Assembly (NCBI RefSeq): GCF_029269265.1
Contig: NZ_JARIXP010000001.1
Location: 167,568 to 231,567, forward strand
DNA: 64,000 bases
DNA from: Rheinheimera sp. 1928-s
Lineage (GTDB): Bacteria > Pseudomonadota > Gammaproteobacteria > Enterobacterales > Alteromonadaceae
Direction of reading: 5' to 3'
Shown: one piece after another, positions 40,288 through 51,014 of the stretch
Position numbering within the stretch: position 1 is the first letter of the stretch
Layout: every line of letters starts with the position of its first letter
The notes under the pieces: model-generated
Told to the model about the DNA's origin: nothing
Seen by the model: only the letters and a program-made list of their open reading frames with translations
Database searches by the model: none
Program-made: the position numbers and the translations under genes

Positions 40288-40781
40288 TATTCTTTTCCTT
40301 CCGGGCTGAATACAGTGGTGACTCGTTCGGTTTTTTTGCCGTCAGACTCTGCTTCCAACTCTTGTTTTTCCAGATTGTATTTGATGATCGCGCCTTGCAC
40401 CATGCTGCCATTCTGGCTCAGTTCAGCATTGCCTGTCAGCACCAGCGTACCGTTGGCTACATCGTAGCGAATTTCATTGGCACTGGCTTTAATCGGCTTT
40501 TCACCATCCAGTAACTGCGAATAAGTGGCAGGCTGACCTGAAGCAATAAACACTTCTTTGCCTTTACCAGCAGTGGCCAGAACTTCGAGTTTATCTGCTT
40601 CAATCAGTAAGCTGCCTTGTTCTACTTTGACGTTATCAACAAAGGTCATCACCTTATCTTTAATAGAACCAAACTGACGATCCGAACCGACCTGGATTTC
40701 TTTTTTAAAGTCATCAGGACCTGCCAGAGAAGCGCCACTGAAGGCGAAAAAGATGCTGAGTAAAATAATGTTACTTTTCAT
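40287..40781 (-). CDS. lptA: LPS periplasmic bridge protein LptA
   Basis: 164 residues with a signal peptide ([20 protein letters not shown]) and an OstA-type beta-jellyroll containing [17 protein letters not shown]. It forms the bridge between LptC and LptD. It overlaps lptC by 11 bases. Confidence 0.94.
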   Translation of the reverse strand: MKSNIILLSIFFAFSGASLAGPDDFKKEIQVGSDRQFGSIKDKVMTFVDNVKVEQGSLLIEADKLEVLATAGKGKEVFIASGQPATYSQLLDGEKPIKASANEIRYDVANGTLVLTGNAELSQNGSMVQGAIIKYNLEKQELEAESDGKKTERVTTVFSPEGKE

Positions 40782-41325
40782 TGTAATAAACCGTTTTTGT
40801 GTGCTGTTTCAGCTCTACATTCTGTGCGTTCAAATCGGCCAGCATACCTTTACCTGTGATTTGAAAGCCCAGTCCAAAAATCCGTACCTGCTCGTTCGAT
40901 TGCAGCGTATTGCTGTTGAACAGAAGCTCAACTGCATTGGTTTCTATTCGGGTAAAAAGTGGGTCAGTCGACATATTGCGCAGCTCCACTCTGTGTTCAA
41001 GAATGAGTTTGTCATCAGGATAAAGCACAGCCTGCTCGCTTGTCACTTGCCATAATGGCACTTTTTCCTGATAAATGGTGTAGATAGGGAAATCAAACTG
41101 TAAAAAGCCAAAACGCTCGAAGTGTTCCATACGTTGAGCACGGATCAGATCCGACAAATGGCCTTCTTCATCATAAATCATTCGGGTCAGGTCTACAGCC
41201 ACATAGTCAGGCTGATTGTCCTGATTGCCCGGAGTGCCACTTTGCTCCTGATCCAGCACCTGCCAGCTATAAAAACCGGCAGCGGCAGCCACAATAAGCA
41301 CTAACCATAAAAATTGACGGATCAT
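40771..41325 (-). CDS. lptC: LPS export protein LptC
   Basis: 184-residue bitopic protein with an N-terminal anchor (FLWLVLIVAAAAGFYSW) and a periplasmic jellyroll (FPIYTIYQEKVPLWQVTSEQ). It overlaps kdsC by four bases. Confidence 0.93.
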   Translation of the reverse strand: MIRQFLWLVLIVAAAAGFYSWQVLDQEQSGTPGNQDNQPDYVAVDLTRMIYDEEGHLSDLIRAQRMEHFERFGFLQFDFPIYTIYQEKVPLWQVTSEQAVLYPDDKLILEHRVELRNMSTDPLFTRIETNAVELLFNSNTLQSNEQVRIFGLGFQITGKGMLADLNAQNVELKQHTKTVYYNEK

Positions 41326-41879
41326 GTACTGCTTCCTGAAAATTCAGCAAATTTGTTCTGACTGGTCAAAAGCAAATCACAGAGTTCACGCACTGCACCA
41401 AAACCACCTGGTAATTTACAACGGTAATTTGCATGCAAGGTAAGGTAAGGGTGAGCGTCCTGCACCGCAACACTTAAACCACAATGCTGCATGACGGCCC
41501 AGTCGGCCAAATCATCGCCGATAAAGGCAATTTGTGAGGCTTCGAGTCCAAGCGTTTGTTTGAGTTCAGCAAAAGCGGCGAGTTTATTTTCCTGGCCTTG
41601 ATAAATGTACGGTACTGTTAAGGAGGTCATACGTTGCTGCACTATTTCTGAGCGACGACCTGTGATCACCGCCACTTCAATACCGGCATGGCGTAGGGCT
41701 TTAATACCGTAACCGTCGCGGGTGTGAAAGGCTTTTAGCTCCTCTCCCTGATTGCCTAAATAAATACGGCCATCAGAAAACACGCCATCTACATCACAAA
41801 TTAATAAGCGGATCCCTTGGGCTTTTTGCTCCAGTTCCGGGCTGATGGCCTGATACATTTGGCTAAATAAAACAGACAT
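41322..41879 (-). CDS. kdsC: 3-deoxy-D-manno-octulosonate 8-phosphate phosphatase
   Basis: 185-residue HAD phosphatase; the nucleophile motif DVDGVFSDG begins at Asp29 with Asp31 as acid/base, and IAFIGDDLADWAVM is motif IV. It makes free Kdo for LPS inner core. It overlaps kdsD by one base. Confidence 0.95.
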   Translation of the reverse strand: MSVLFSQMYQAISPELEQKAQGIRLLICDVDGVFSDGRIYLGNQGEELKAFHTRDGYGIKALRHAGIEVAVITGRRSEIVQQRMTSLTVPYIYQGQENKLAAFAELKQTLGLEASQIAFIGDDLADWAVMQHCGLSVAVQDAHPYLTLHANYRCKLPGGFGAVRELCDLLLTSQNKFAEFSGSST

Positions 41880-42847
41880 CAGAGCACCCCGGCTTTCAGC
41901 AAGTCATGCATATTTAACGCACCTACAGGTTCATTTTGTTCGTTTACCACAATGAGACCATTAATTTTACGTTGTTCCATGATTTGTAAGGCTTCTGCTG
42001 CCAGCATAGCAGGTTTAGCGGTAATACAGTTTTTAGTCATCAGGCTGGCAATGCTGGCTTTGTGTAAATCAACCTGTTGATCCAGTACCCGGCGTAAATC
42101 GCCATCGGTAAATAAGCCCGCCAGCTTACCCGAATCATCCACCACAGACGTCATACCCAGGCCTTTGCGGGATATTTCCAGCAAGGCCTCTTTCAGGCTG
42201 ACCTGCTGATGTACCACTGGCAAGGCATCACCAAAATGCATTACATCTTCTAAGCGTAACAATAAACGACGGCCTAAGCTGCCACCAGGGTGGGACAAAG
42301 CAAAATCATCAGCGGAAAAACCACGAACATCCAGCAAAGCAACGGCGATAGCATCACCCATAGCTAAGGTAGCAGTCGTACTGGCGGTAGGTGCCAGTCC
42401 CAGTGGACAAGCTTCTTGCTCAACCCGCACACATAAATGCACATTAGATAAAGTAGCTAAGGTAGATTCAGGACGGCCTGTCATTGCTATCATTTTGATA
42501 CCGCGGCGTTTTAATACCGGCACTATAGTCAGAACTTCAGCGGTTTCGCCTGAGTTAGAAATAGCCAGCACAATATCATCCTGGGTGATCATGCCTAAAT
42601 CGCCGTGGCTTGCTTCAGCCGGATGAACAAAAAACGCCGGCGTGCCGGTAGAGGCTAAGGTGGCGGCAATTTTATGAGCAATATGGCCGGATTTACCCAT
42701 GCCAATCACTATCACCCGGCCTTTGCAGTCAAACATCATCTGGCAAGCCAGATTAAAACTTTCGTCTATATAAGCTGCAAGTTGGGTTACAGCTGCGGCT
42801 TCAATCTGCAACACCTGCAGGGCCTGAGGGCGAAAATCCAGAGTCAT
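41879..42847 (-). CDS. kdsD: Arabinose-5-phosphate isomerase
   Basis: 322 residues: an SIS domain (VIGMGKSGHIAHKIAATLASTG; AISNSGETAEV) and two C-terminal CBS domains. It makes D-arabinose 5-phosphate, the first Kdo precursor. First gene of the long kdsD-ptsO cluster on the minus strand. Confidence 0.95.
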   Translation of the reverse strand: MTLDFRPQALQVLQIEAAAVTQLAAYIDESFNLACQMMFDCKGRVIVIGMGKSGHIAHKIAATLASTGTPAFFVHPAEASHGDLGMITQDDIVLAISNSGETAEVLTIVPVLKRRGIKMIAMTGRPESTLATLSNVHLCVRVEQEACPLGLAPTASTTATLAMGDAIAVALLDVRGFSADDFALSHPGGSLGRRLLLRLEDVMHFGDALPVVHQQVSLKEALLEISRKGLGMTSVVDDSGKLAGLFTDGDLRRVLDQQVDLHKASIASLMTKNCITAKPAMLAAEALQIMEQRKINGLIVVNEQNEPVGALNMHDLLKAGVL

Positions 42848-43232
42848 GCAAAAATCCCCATCAATTAGTTGTTGCCGGCTTTTTCGGATCTGCAGTTCTT
42901 TGGAAAGGATCCAGTAAGAGAACCTGTCAGATCATAGAGATAGCTTAAGCATTAAGCTGCGATTCATTTTCAGCGCGGCACACTTTGCGGCCAGATAAAG
43001 GCTGATATTTTCGTGTTTATTGGGCGTAAATGCAAAAGATTACGTAAAACAAACTGATTATTCTGTTTTTGCAATCAGTTGTTACTATTTTTTATAAGGT
43101 CGTCGTTGCGAAAAACCTATACAATAGCCGTCTTTTACGAGTCCGCTTGGCTTGAAGTCGCTGTTGTGCATAGGTATATTGCGCGCCTTTAATTTTAGCG
43201 ATAAGCGCTATAGTCTTTGAATGAGGATCAAC
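42848..43232. other. Divergent regulatory gap between kdsD and mlaF
   Basis: About 385 bases with no supported gene. It must contain promoters for both the kds/lpt/rpoN cluster and the mla operon. Besides the 43152-43180 promoter there is a weaker pair, TTGCAA at 43069-43074 and TTATAA at 43092-43097, 17 bases apart on the plus strand. Confidence 0.5.
43152..43180 (+). promoter_or_regulatory. Probable promoter of the mla operon
   Basis: TTGAAG (43152-43157) and TATATT (43175-43180) are 17 bases apart, followed by a GCGCGCC discriminator, about 50 bases before the mlaF start. Confidence 0.6.
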
Positions 43233-44036
43233 GTGTCAGATATTCTGGTAGACATTCAGCACCTGACGTTTAAACGCGGTGACCGTGTGATCTATGATGA
43301 CATGAGCATGCAGTTTCAGCGTGGCAAAGTGACCGCCATCATGGGGCCTAGCGGTATTGGTAAAACCACATTGCTGCGCCTGATCGGTGGTCAGTTAAAA
43401 CCTGAACAAGGGAAAATTCTGATCAATGGTCAGGATATACCTCAGCTCAATCGTAAAGATTTGTATAAAGCCCGGCAAAAAATGAGCATGTTGTTCCAAA
43501 GCGGCGCTATGTTCAGTGATATGTCGGTTTACGACAACGTAGCCTTTCCTATTCGGGAACATACCCGCTTACCGGAAGATATTATCCGCCTGATGGTGTT
43601 GATGAAATTAGAAGCTGTAGGTTTACGTGGTGCGCGGGATTTAATGCCTGCTGAATTGTCTGGTGGTATGGCGCGTCGTGCTGCGTTAGCCCGTGCTATC
43701 GCCTTAGATCCACAACTTATTATGTACGATGAGCCTTTTGCGGGGCAGGACCCGATTTCAATGGGCGTGATAGTCCGTCTGATCCGTTCTTTGAATAATG
43801 CGTTGGGTTTAACTTCTGTTGTGGTATCCCATGACGTCAATGAAGTGATGAGTATTGCTGACTATGTCTATGTAGTGGCTGAGCAAAAAGTAATAGGACA
43901 GGGCACACCTGAAGAACTGCGGGCTCATCCTTCAGCTTTAGTGCAGCAGTTTTTACAGGGTGAGTCTGATGGCCCTGTACCTTTCCACTTTAAAGCGGCC
44001 AGTTACAGTACTGAATTAATGGAGTTAGCCAAGTGA
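43233..44036 (+). CDS. mlaF: Phospholipid transport ATPase MlaF
   Basis: 267 residues from the GTG at 43233, which has GAGGA five bases upstream; that site overlaps an alternative in-frame ATG at 43221. Walker [10 protein letters not shown], signature [15 protein letters not shown] and Walker [14 protein letters not shown] are intact. It is the ATPase of the MlaFEDB complex that keeps the outer membrane asymmetric. It overlaps mlaE by four bases. Confidence 0.93.
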   Translation: MSDILVDIQHLTFKRGDRVIYDDMSMQFQRGKVTAIMGPSGIGKTTLLRLIGGQLKPEQGKILINGQDIPQLNRKDLYKARQKMSMLFQSGAMFSDMSVYDNVAFPIREHTRLPEDIIRLMVLMKLEAVGLRGARDLMPAELSGGMARRAALARAIALDPQLIMYDEPFAGQDPISMGVIVRLIRSLNNALGLTSVVVSHDVNEVMSIADYVYVVAEQKVIGQGTPEELRAHPSALVQQFLQGESDGPVPFHFKAASYSTELMELAK

Positions 44037-44815
44037 TAGTGGATAAGTTACAGCAACTCGGACAAAAGAGTATTGCTAAAATTCAAGGCATGGGCCGGGC
44101 CACCGTTATGTTGTTTGGCGCTTTAGTCGCCTGGCCAACACCGCGCAAAAGCTTCCCTTTATTGTTGAAGCAGTTGTATGTGGTTGGTGTGTTGTCTTTA
44201 TTGATCATTCTGGTCTCTGGTTTGTTTATCGGCATGGTGCTGGCATTGCAGGGTTACACAGTGCTGTCGAAATTTGGCGCTGAACAAATGTTAGGCCCCT
44301 TGGTTGCGTTAAGTTTACTGCGCGAGTTGGGTCCTGTGGTGACAGCTTTGTTATTTGCCGGCCGGGCAGGTAGCGCTTTAACAGCTGAAATTGGGTTGAT
44401 GAAAGCGACTGAGCAGTTGTCAGGTATGGAAATGATGGCTGTGGACCCGCTGCGCCGTATTATCGCGCCGCGATTTTGGGCTGGCGTGATCAGCATGCCA
44501 TTGCTGGCGATGATATTTACTGCCGTAGGCATTTTAGGTGGTCATCTGGTGGGTGTGGACTGGTTAGGTGTGGATAGCGGCGGTTATTGGTCTGCAATGC
44601 AAGCCAACGTTGATTTCCAGCAGGATATTATGAACGGCGTGATTAAAAGTGCTGTGTTTGCTTTGATTGTGACCTGGATAGCCTTACATAAAGGCTTTGA
44701 TGCGGTGCCAACCTCTGAAGGCATTAGTCAGGCCACCACACAAACTGTGGTGACATCTTCTCTGGCGGTCTTAGGTTTTGACTTTATATTAACAGCAGTA
44801 ATGTTTGGTGGATAA
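44033..44815 (+). CDS. mlaE: Phospholipid transport permease MlaE
   Basis: 260-residue inner-membrane permease of the MlaE family with [17 protein letters not shown] and [20 protein letters not shown]. Three bases before mlaD. Confidence 0.95.
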   Translation: MIVDKLQQLGQKSIAKIQGMGRATVMLFGALVAWPTPRKSFPLLLKQLYVVGVLSLLIILVSGLFIGMVLALQGYTVLSKFGAEQMLGPLVALSLLRELGPVVTALLFAGRAGSALTAEIGLMKATEQLSGMEMMAVDPLRRIIAPRFWAGVISMPLLAMIFTAVGILGGHLVGVDWLGVDSGGYWSAMQANVDFQQDIMNGVIKSAVFALIVTWIALHKGFDAVPTSEGISQATTQTVVTSSLAVLGFDFILTAVMFGG

Positions 44816-44818
44816 AAA

Positions 44819-45286
44819 ATGACATCTCGCAAAATCGAAGTGTTGGTAGGTTTGTTTGTTGCGCTGGCTATAGCAGCTTTTATGTTGTTATCCCTGAAAG
44901 TGGCGAACAGCGGTATGGCGGGGTCTGGCGAAACTTATATGTTGTATGCCAAGTTTGAAAACATTGGCGGTTTAAAAGTTCGGTCCCCCATTAAAGTGGG
45001 TGGAGTGGTGGTTGGCCGTGTGCGCTCCATCAATCTCGACACTGAAGAATATTCTCCTGTAGTGGCTATGGAAATTGACAGCCAATACAACAACTTCCCT
45101 GAAACCAGTTCAGTTGCCATTTTGACCTCTGGTTTATTGGGTGAACAGTATCTTGGATTACAGCCTGGTTTTGTTGATGAAACCGTCTCCATCCTGAAAA
45201 GTGGCGATTATGTTGAAGACACCAAGTCCGCTATTGTGCTGGAAGAGTTAATCGGCCAGTTCTTATTTAACAGAGGAAGTAACTAA
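44819..45286 (+). CDS. mlaD: MCE-domain lipid-binding protein MlaD
   Basis: 155 residues with one N-terminal anchor helix and an MCE domain (FENIGGLKVRSPIKVGGVVVGRV). MlaD hexamers form the periplasmic lipid channel. Length is normal for MlaD; downstream gap two bases. Confidence 0.95.
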   Translation: MTSRKIEVLVGLFVALAIAAFMLLSLKVANSGMAGSGETYMLYAKFENIGGLKVRSPIKVGGVVVGRVRSINLDTEEYSPVVAMEIDSQYNNFPETSSVAILTSGLLGEQYLGLQPGFVDETVSILKSGDYVEDTKSAIVLEELIGQFLFNRGSN

Positions 45287-45288
45287 GC

Positions 45289-45954
45289 ATGAAAAACTTG
45301 CTGGTAAAAATTGCAGCTACTGCGTTGATTTCATTAGGCCTGGTTGCTCAAGCATCCGCCGTGGAAGTCAAAACTTATAACGACCCGTACAAAATGATCG
45401 AAGCTGTGGCCGATCAGGCGTTTCGCCGTATTGCTAACGATCAGCCGAAGATCGAAAAAGATGTCGAGCATTTACGGGTGATAGTGAATGAAGAATTGGT
45501 GCCTTACATCGACAGTCGTTATGCTGCTTTTCGTGTGATAGGTAACTACATTAAACAAACTAAACCAGAAGAGCGTGATGCTTTTGTCGTGGCCTTTAAA
45601 GATTATATGGTAGCCACTTACGCTGGTGCTTTAACTCAGTATAAAAATCAGAAAGTGATTTTTGAACCAGCCCGCGCTGTAGGCACGCAAAATATTGTCA
45701 CCATTAAAACCCGTGTTATTGATCCGGGCAAGCCAGATATCAATATCGAGTTTAAACTTCGTCGTGCCAAAGATTCTGAAAACTGGCAGGTATTTGATAT
45801 GGTGGCTGAAGGTATCTCTTTGTTAGACAGCAAGAGAGCGGAGCTTGGCAACATGATCCGTCAGCAAGGTTTAGCCAGCGTGACCGCATTGTTAGTGGAG
45901 AAATCAAAAGCTCCTATCACAGCTCCTATGCAGGGTAATAATGCTAAAAATTAG
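45289..45954 (+). CDS. mlaC: Periplasmic phospholipid carrier MlaC
   Basis: 221 residues with a signal peptide (cleavage near ASA-VEV) and the Tol-Tol-Ttg2 domain, including NEELVPYIDSRYAAFRVIG. It shuttles phospholipids between the outer membrane and MlaFEDB. It overlaps mlaB by 14 bases. Confidence 0.94.
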   Translation: MKNLLVKIAATALISLGLVAQASAVEVKTYNDPYKMIEAVADQAFRRIANDQPKIEKDVEHLRVIVNEELVPYIDSRYAAFRVIGNYIKQTKPEERDAFVVAFKDYMVATYAGALTQYKNQKVIFEPARAVGTQNIVTIKTRVIDPGKPDINIEFKLRRAKDSENWQVFDMVAEGISLLDSKRAELGNMIRQQGLASVTALLVEKSKAPITAPMQGNNAKN

Positions 45955-46252
45955 TCAACAACAACAGACTCTGGTGTTTTCCGGTGCTTTGGATCGGGAT
46001 ACAGTACCAACACAGTGGCCATTTAAATTATTAAAAAAGTTAAGTGGCACTGTAGTCTTTGATTTCCGTGAGCTTGCATTGGTAGACACTGCAGGTCTTG
46101 CCTGGTTACTTCATCAGGTCGCTCAGGCGACTAAACTGGGGTTAACCATCCAAATGTGTCATGCGCCAGAGCAATTAATTTCTCTGGCTAAATTGTCCGA
46201 TGTTCTGGCCTTGTTGCCACTGGTAGAAGAGGGTAAAGGCAATGCAGTGTAA
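45941..46252 (+). CDS. mlaB: STAS-domain protein MlaB
   Basis: 103 residues with a STAS fold and the LVDTAGLAWLLHQV segment that contacts MlaF. It regulates the transporter from the cytoplasm and overlaps ibaG by 11 bases. Confidence 0.9.
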   Translation: MLKISQQQQTLVFSGALDRDTVPTQWPFKLLKKLSGTVVFDFRELALVDTAGLAWLLHQVAQATKLGLTIQMCHAPEQLISLAKLSDVLALLPLVEEGKGNAV

Positions 46253-46499
46253 TGATATTGAGCTTCTGTTAACAGAAGAGCTGAAACTGGCTGAAGTTTA
46301 TGTAAAAGCCGAAGGCAATCATTATGCTGTGACAGCAATTGGGGATTGTTTTGATGGCATCAGCCGGGTGAAACAACAACAAATGATTTATGCCCCTTTG
46401 ATGGCAGCTATTGCTGATGGTAGTATTCACGCCGTTTCAATTAAAACTTTCACGCCGACTCAATGGCGCCGTGAAAAATTACTTAACCCACCTGTATAG
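46242..46499 (+). CDS. ibaG: BolA-family acid-stress protein IbaG
   Basis: 85 residues of the BolA/YrbA family: a KH-like fold with VTAIGDCFDGISRVKQQQMIY, and HAVSIKTFTPTQW near the end. Family members bind monothiol glutaredoxins through an Fe-S cluster. Nine bases before murA, the usual position. Confidence 0.93.
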   Translation: MQCNDIELLLTEELKLAEVYVKAEGNHYAVTAIGDCFDGISRVKQQQMIYAPLMAAIADGSIHAVSIKTFTPTQWRREKLLNPPV

Positions 46500-46502
46500 T
46501 AG

Positions 46503-47771
<1,269 letters not shown>

Positions 47772-47794
47772 TGCTGTGAAGTAGAACGCCATAA

Positions 47795-47824
47795 AAAAAG
47801 CCAGTGCTCAATCACTGGCTTTTC
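47795..47824. terminator. Terminator between murA and degS
   Basis: AAAAGCCAGTG / CACTGGCTTTT with a CTCAAT loop, flanked by A and T runs; serves both convergent genes. Confidence 0.85.
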
Positions 47825-47847
47825 TATTTCAGCTCGTTGGAACTAAG

Positions 47848-48927
47848 TTAGTTCAGTTCTCTAATTACCACGGGCACAGTCAGTGCCTTGCCATTACGTT
47901 CAATCGACATTTGCAAAGTGGTATCTGGTGGAGTCTCTGCGATTAAATCCAGCGCATGATGTACGCTGGTTAAAGTCACACCATTAATTTTCTGTAATAT
48001 ATCGCCAATTTCTAAACCCGCTATAGCGGCAGGGCTTAAAGGCTCTATGGCGCTGATTTTGACACCAAATAAGGTTTGGGCTGTGGATATCATCGGATCG
48101 CCTGCAGGATTAACGACAGGGTCCCCACTGACACCTAAATAACCACGGATCACGCGACCATGCTGGATCAGTTTCTGCAGCACATTACTGGCTAAGCTAT
48201 AAGGCACCGCAAAAAATATACCCTGAATGTCCAGATTACGCTGGCGTTGGAAAGCCGCAGTGTTGATACCGACTAACACGCCATTGCTGTTAATTAAAGC
48301 ACCGCCTGAGTTACCCGCATTAATGGCTGCGTCCATTTGCATAAAGTCGGCATAACCGTTTGCCGGGCTCAAGCCGCCTCGGCCTGTTGCACTGATGACA
48401 CCCTGAGTAATGGCCTGACCTAAATTAAAAGGATTGCCTATTGCCAGTACCACATCTCCAACCTGAGGCTCTAAGCTATCATCCTGTGGGATCACAGGTA
48501 AGTTGTCGGCTTCGACATACAACACAGCTAAGTCTGTCAGTTGGTCCTGACCAATCAGTATCGCATCAAAGACACGACCATCCTGCAACGCCACTGAAAT
48601 CTGGTCAGCTCCATACACCACATGATAATTAGTCAGCACATAACCCTGGGCATTCATAATGACACCTGAGCCAAGCTCCTGACGCTCTATAGTTCTGCTT
48701 TGGTAAGAACGGGGATCCTGAGTGGTGCTTTTGGTATAGACATTAACAACAGCCGGTGCCGCGGCGCGTACTGCTCTGGAATAAGACACAGGTGCGGGCA
48801 CGGATTCTTTCTGTTGCCAGAAATTCAGGTTTAATCCCTGACCCTGGTTGAAAAAAACCAACCACAGCATGGCAAGTGCAAGACCATAAGCAACACTTTT
48901 TAATAGACTAATCAGAAGTTTGGGCAC
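47848..48927 (-). CDS. degS: Inner-membrane serine protease DegS
   Basis: 359 residues from a GTG start: N-terminal anchor helix, trypsin-like domain with triad His102, Asp132 and Ser207 (GNSGGA), and one PDZ domain. DegS cleaves RseA when its PDZ binds misfolded outer-membrane-protein C-termini, releasing sigma-E. Located after degQ as in other Gammaproteobacteria. Confidence 0.93.
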   Translation of the reverse strand: MPKLLISLLKSVAYGLALAMLWLVFFNQGQGLNLNFWQQKESVPAPVSYSRAVRAAAPAVVNVYTKSTTQDPRSYQSRTIERQELGSGVIMNAQGYVLTNYHVVYGADQISVALQDGRVFDAILIGQDQLTDLAVLYVEADNLPVIPQDDSLEPQVGDVVLAIGNPFNLGQAITQGVISATGRGGLSPANGYADFMQMDAAINAGNSGGALINSNGVLVGINTAAFQRQRNLDIQGIFFAVPYSLASNVLQKLIQHGRVIRGYLGVSGDPVVNPAGDPMISTAQTLFGVKISAIEPLSPAAIAGLEIGDILQKINGVTLTSVHHALDLIAETPPDTTLQMSIERNGKALTVPVVIRELN

Positions 48928-48979
48928 TGGGAGAAGTTATGAAACAAAAGATTTTGCAAGCATAACACTAAATAGGGAG

Positions 48980-49012
48980 TTGCAGTAGCAAGCCACAGGC
49001 TTGCTACTGCAA
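48980..49012. other. Perfect 15-base stem-loop between degQ and degS
   Basis: TTGCAGTAGCAAGCC pairs with GGCTTGCTACTGCAA around an ACA loop, just after the degQ stop. On the degQ strand no T tract follows the stem, so it may be a processing or stabilising hairpin rather than a normal terminator. Confidence 0.6.
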
Positions 49013-49016
49013 AAAG

Positions 49017-50378
49017 TTAACGTATCAATACATAAAGGATGCGATTACCGCGTTGAACCTGTAATGCTATGATACCGGAGCTTTTGTTCAGCAGCTCTCG
49101 TAACTCTTTGGTGCTGGTCACTCTGCTGCGACTCACGCCAATAATCACATCGCCTTTTTCCAGTCCTAATGCAGCAGCAGGGGAGCGAGCCGCTACTTCA
49201 TCCACAACGATGCCATTTTCACCGTCCGGTGTTTTACCATCAGTTAAACTGGCCCCTTCAAGCATTGGATGTAGCACTTTGGCTTCTGCTGTGGCGGCTT
49301 CTGCAGCTTCCAGCGTTACTTTCACCGTCAGCGCTTTATCATCCCGCAAAATACCTAGAGCTATTTCTTTGCCTACGCCCAGAGTAGCTATTTTGGCGCG
49401 AACTTCAGTAAAAGACTCAACTTTTTTGCCATTCAGATGGGTAATAATATCACCACTTTTCAGGCCGGCTTTATCGGCTGCTGAACCTGGGATCACTTCT
49501 TGTACCCAACCACCTTTGCTGGTTTTAGTTTTCATGGCCTTGGCAATTTCAGCGTTTAAATCACCGCCACGTACACCTAAAGCACCACGACGCACTTCAC
49601 CGAATTCAACAAACTGGGCGACCAGGTTTTTCATCATATTGGCAGGAATAGCAAAACCTATGCCTATATTGCCGCCATTAGGACCTATGATGGCGGTATT
49701 GATACCAATCAATTGGCCTTTGAGGTTGACCAGAGCACCGCCTGAGTTGCCACTGTTAATGGCTGCATCGGTTTGAATAAAATCTTCATAACCTTCAATG
49801 CCTAAACCACCACGGCCTAAAGCACTGACAATACCTGAAGTGACGGTTTGCCCTAAGCCAAAGGGGTTGCCTATCGCTATGGTAAAATCACCCACTCGTA
49901 AAACATCTGAATCTGCCAGTTCAACCTGAGTCAGATCGTCAGCTTCAATTTGTAGCAGGGCTATATCGCTTTCTGGATCTTCACCAATTTTTTTCGCTTT
50001 GTAGCTGCGACCATCTTTTAAGGTCACCTGAATTTCAGAGGCTTCATTAATCACGTGATGGTTAGTCACCACATAACCTTTTTTAGCATCGATGATGACA
50101 CCTGAACCCAAACCACGGAAAGGTTGTTCCTGGCGTAACTCGCCACGGCGGCCAAGGAATTGCTCTAAACCACCGGGTAAGCGTTGACGAACTTCGCGGC
50201 TACCAGCCACTGAGATATTGACTACAGCAGGAGTCACATTCTCCAGCATAGGCGCCAGACTTGGCATTTCCTGATCGCCAGCGCCAAAAAATGGCAACTT
50301 GGCCTGAGCTGGCGCGGGTTGCGCCAGCAGAAAGGCGGTTAAAATACTGACAGTAACTAAAGATAACTGCGACTTCAT
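49017..50378 (-). CDS. degQ: Periplasmic serine protease/chaperone DegQ (Do family)
   Basis: 453 residues from the ATG at 50378, chosen because it begins the signal peptide MKSQLSLVTVSILTAFLLAQ. The trypsin-like domain has NHHVI, SDIALLQI and the GNSGGAL nucleophile motif; two PDZ domains follow (GGWVQEVIPGSAADKAGL; GIVVDEVAARSPAAALGL). The short Q-linker length and pairing with degS favour DegQ over DegP. It degrades and refolds damaged envelope proteins. Confidence 0.92.
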   Translation of the reverse strand: MKSQLSLVTVSILTAFLLAQPAPAQAKLPFFGAGDQEMPSLAPMLENVTPAVVNISVAGSREVRQRLPGGLEQFLGRRGELRQEQPFRGLGSGVIIDAKKGYVVTNHHVINEASEIQVTLKDGRSYKAKKIGEDPESDIALLQIEADDLTQVELADSDVLRVGDFTIAIGNPFGLGQTVTSGIVSALGRGGLGIEGYEDFIQTDAAINSGNSGGALVNLKGQLIGINTAIIGPNGGNIGIGFAIPANMMKNLVAQFVEFGEVRRGALGVRGGDLNAEIAKAMKTKTSKGGWVQEVIPGSAADKAGLKSGDIITHLNGKKVESFTEVRAKIATLGVGKEIALGILRDDKALTVKVTLEAAEAATAEAKVLHPMLEGASLTDGKTPDGENGIVVDEVAARSPAAALGLEKGDVIIGVSRSRVTSTKELRELLNKSSGIIALQVQRGNRILYVLIR

Positions 50379-50437
50379 ATAGGTAATGCTCCTTCGTACG
50401 GATGACGCCACTAAGAATGCTTTACCAGTCGAAAAGT

Positions 50438-50890
50438 TCAGTTGTCCGATGAGTTCCGCTCAGTTTTATTTTTCATTAAGCCACTGGCTGTATTGGAATA
50501 ATCCAGTGGCTGATAGGACGGTTCGTCCTTCACTTTGCGACGCTCATCCAGTTTATGGATCGACTGGCGTATCTGTGCCGTAGTGTCTGCTGCGAAATAA
50601 TTCAGCTCGCTACGGTTGTCAAAAGTTGGTCTTTCGATCAACTGCATCTTGGTCTGAGCCATATGGCGGGCAATTTTTTCGTAGTTTTCGTGAAGCTGAC
50701 TCATCAGTTGATGCGTTGTTTCCACGTGCTCTGTGACATCGCTACGGTATTGCTGCAGCTGCTGTTTGGTTTCGTTTAGCTCCACCTGCAGTTTGCTTTG
50801 ATTAAATTGACGCAAACAATACAAGCGGGTTGCCACTATGCCAACCACTAAGCCAGCTACTAACCAGGCCAAGGCAAAAGTAACAGTCAT
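50438..50890 (-). CDS. zapG: DUF1043 / YhcB-family division protein (ZapG)
   Basis: 150 residues with an N-terminal anchor (ALAWLVAGLVVGIVATRLY), then a coiled coil rich in Gln, Leu and Glu, and a disordered tail. YhcB/ZapG links envelope growth and division. It is divergent from zapE, its usual neighbour. Confidence 0.88.
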   Translation of the reverse strand: MTVTFALAWLVAGLVVGIVATRLYCLRQFNQSKLQVELNETKQQLQQYRSDVTEHVETTHQLMSQLHENYEKIARHMAQTKMQLIERPTFDNRSELNYFAADTTAQIRQSIHKLDERRKVKDEPSYQPLDYSNTASGLMKNKTERNSSDN

Positions 50891-51014
50891 AACAACTCCT
50901 GAAAAATTAGTTAGTTCAACAATAGTTTAACCTATCTTCTTATCCAGAGTGGTAAGGCATGTTACTATTACGACCATTATTTAAGGTTAATTGGCTTATT
51001 TTTCAATATCCAGC

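Noticed and set aside
49069-49776. 235-codon plus-strand frame
   Set aside because: Antisense shadow of degQ; the minus-strand gene has catalytic and PDZ motifs.
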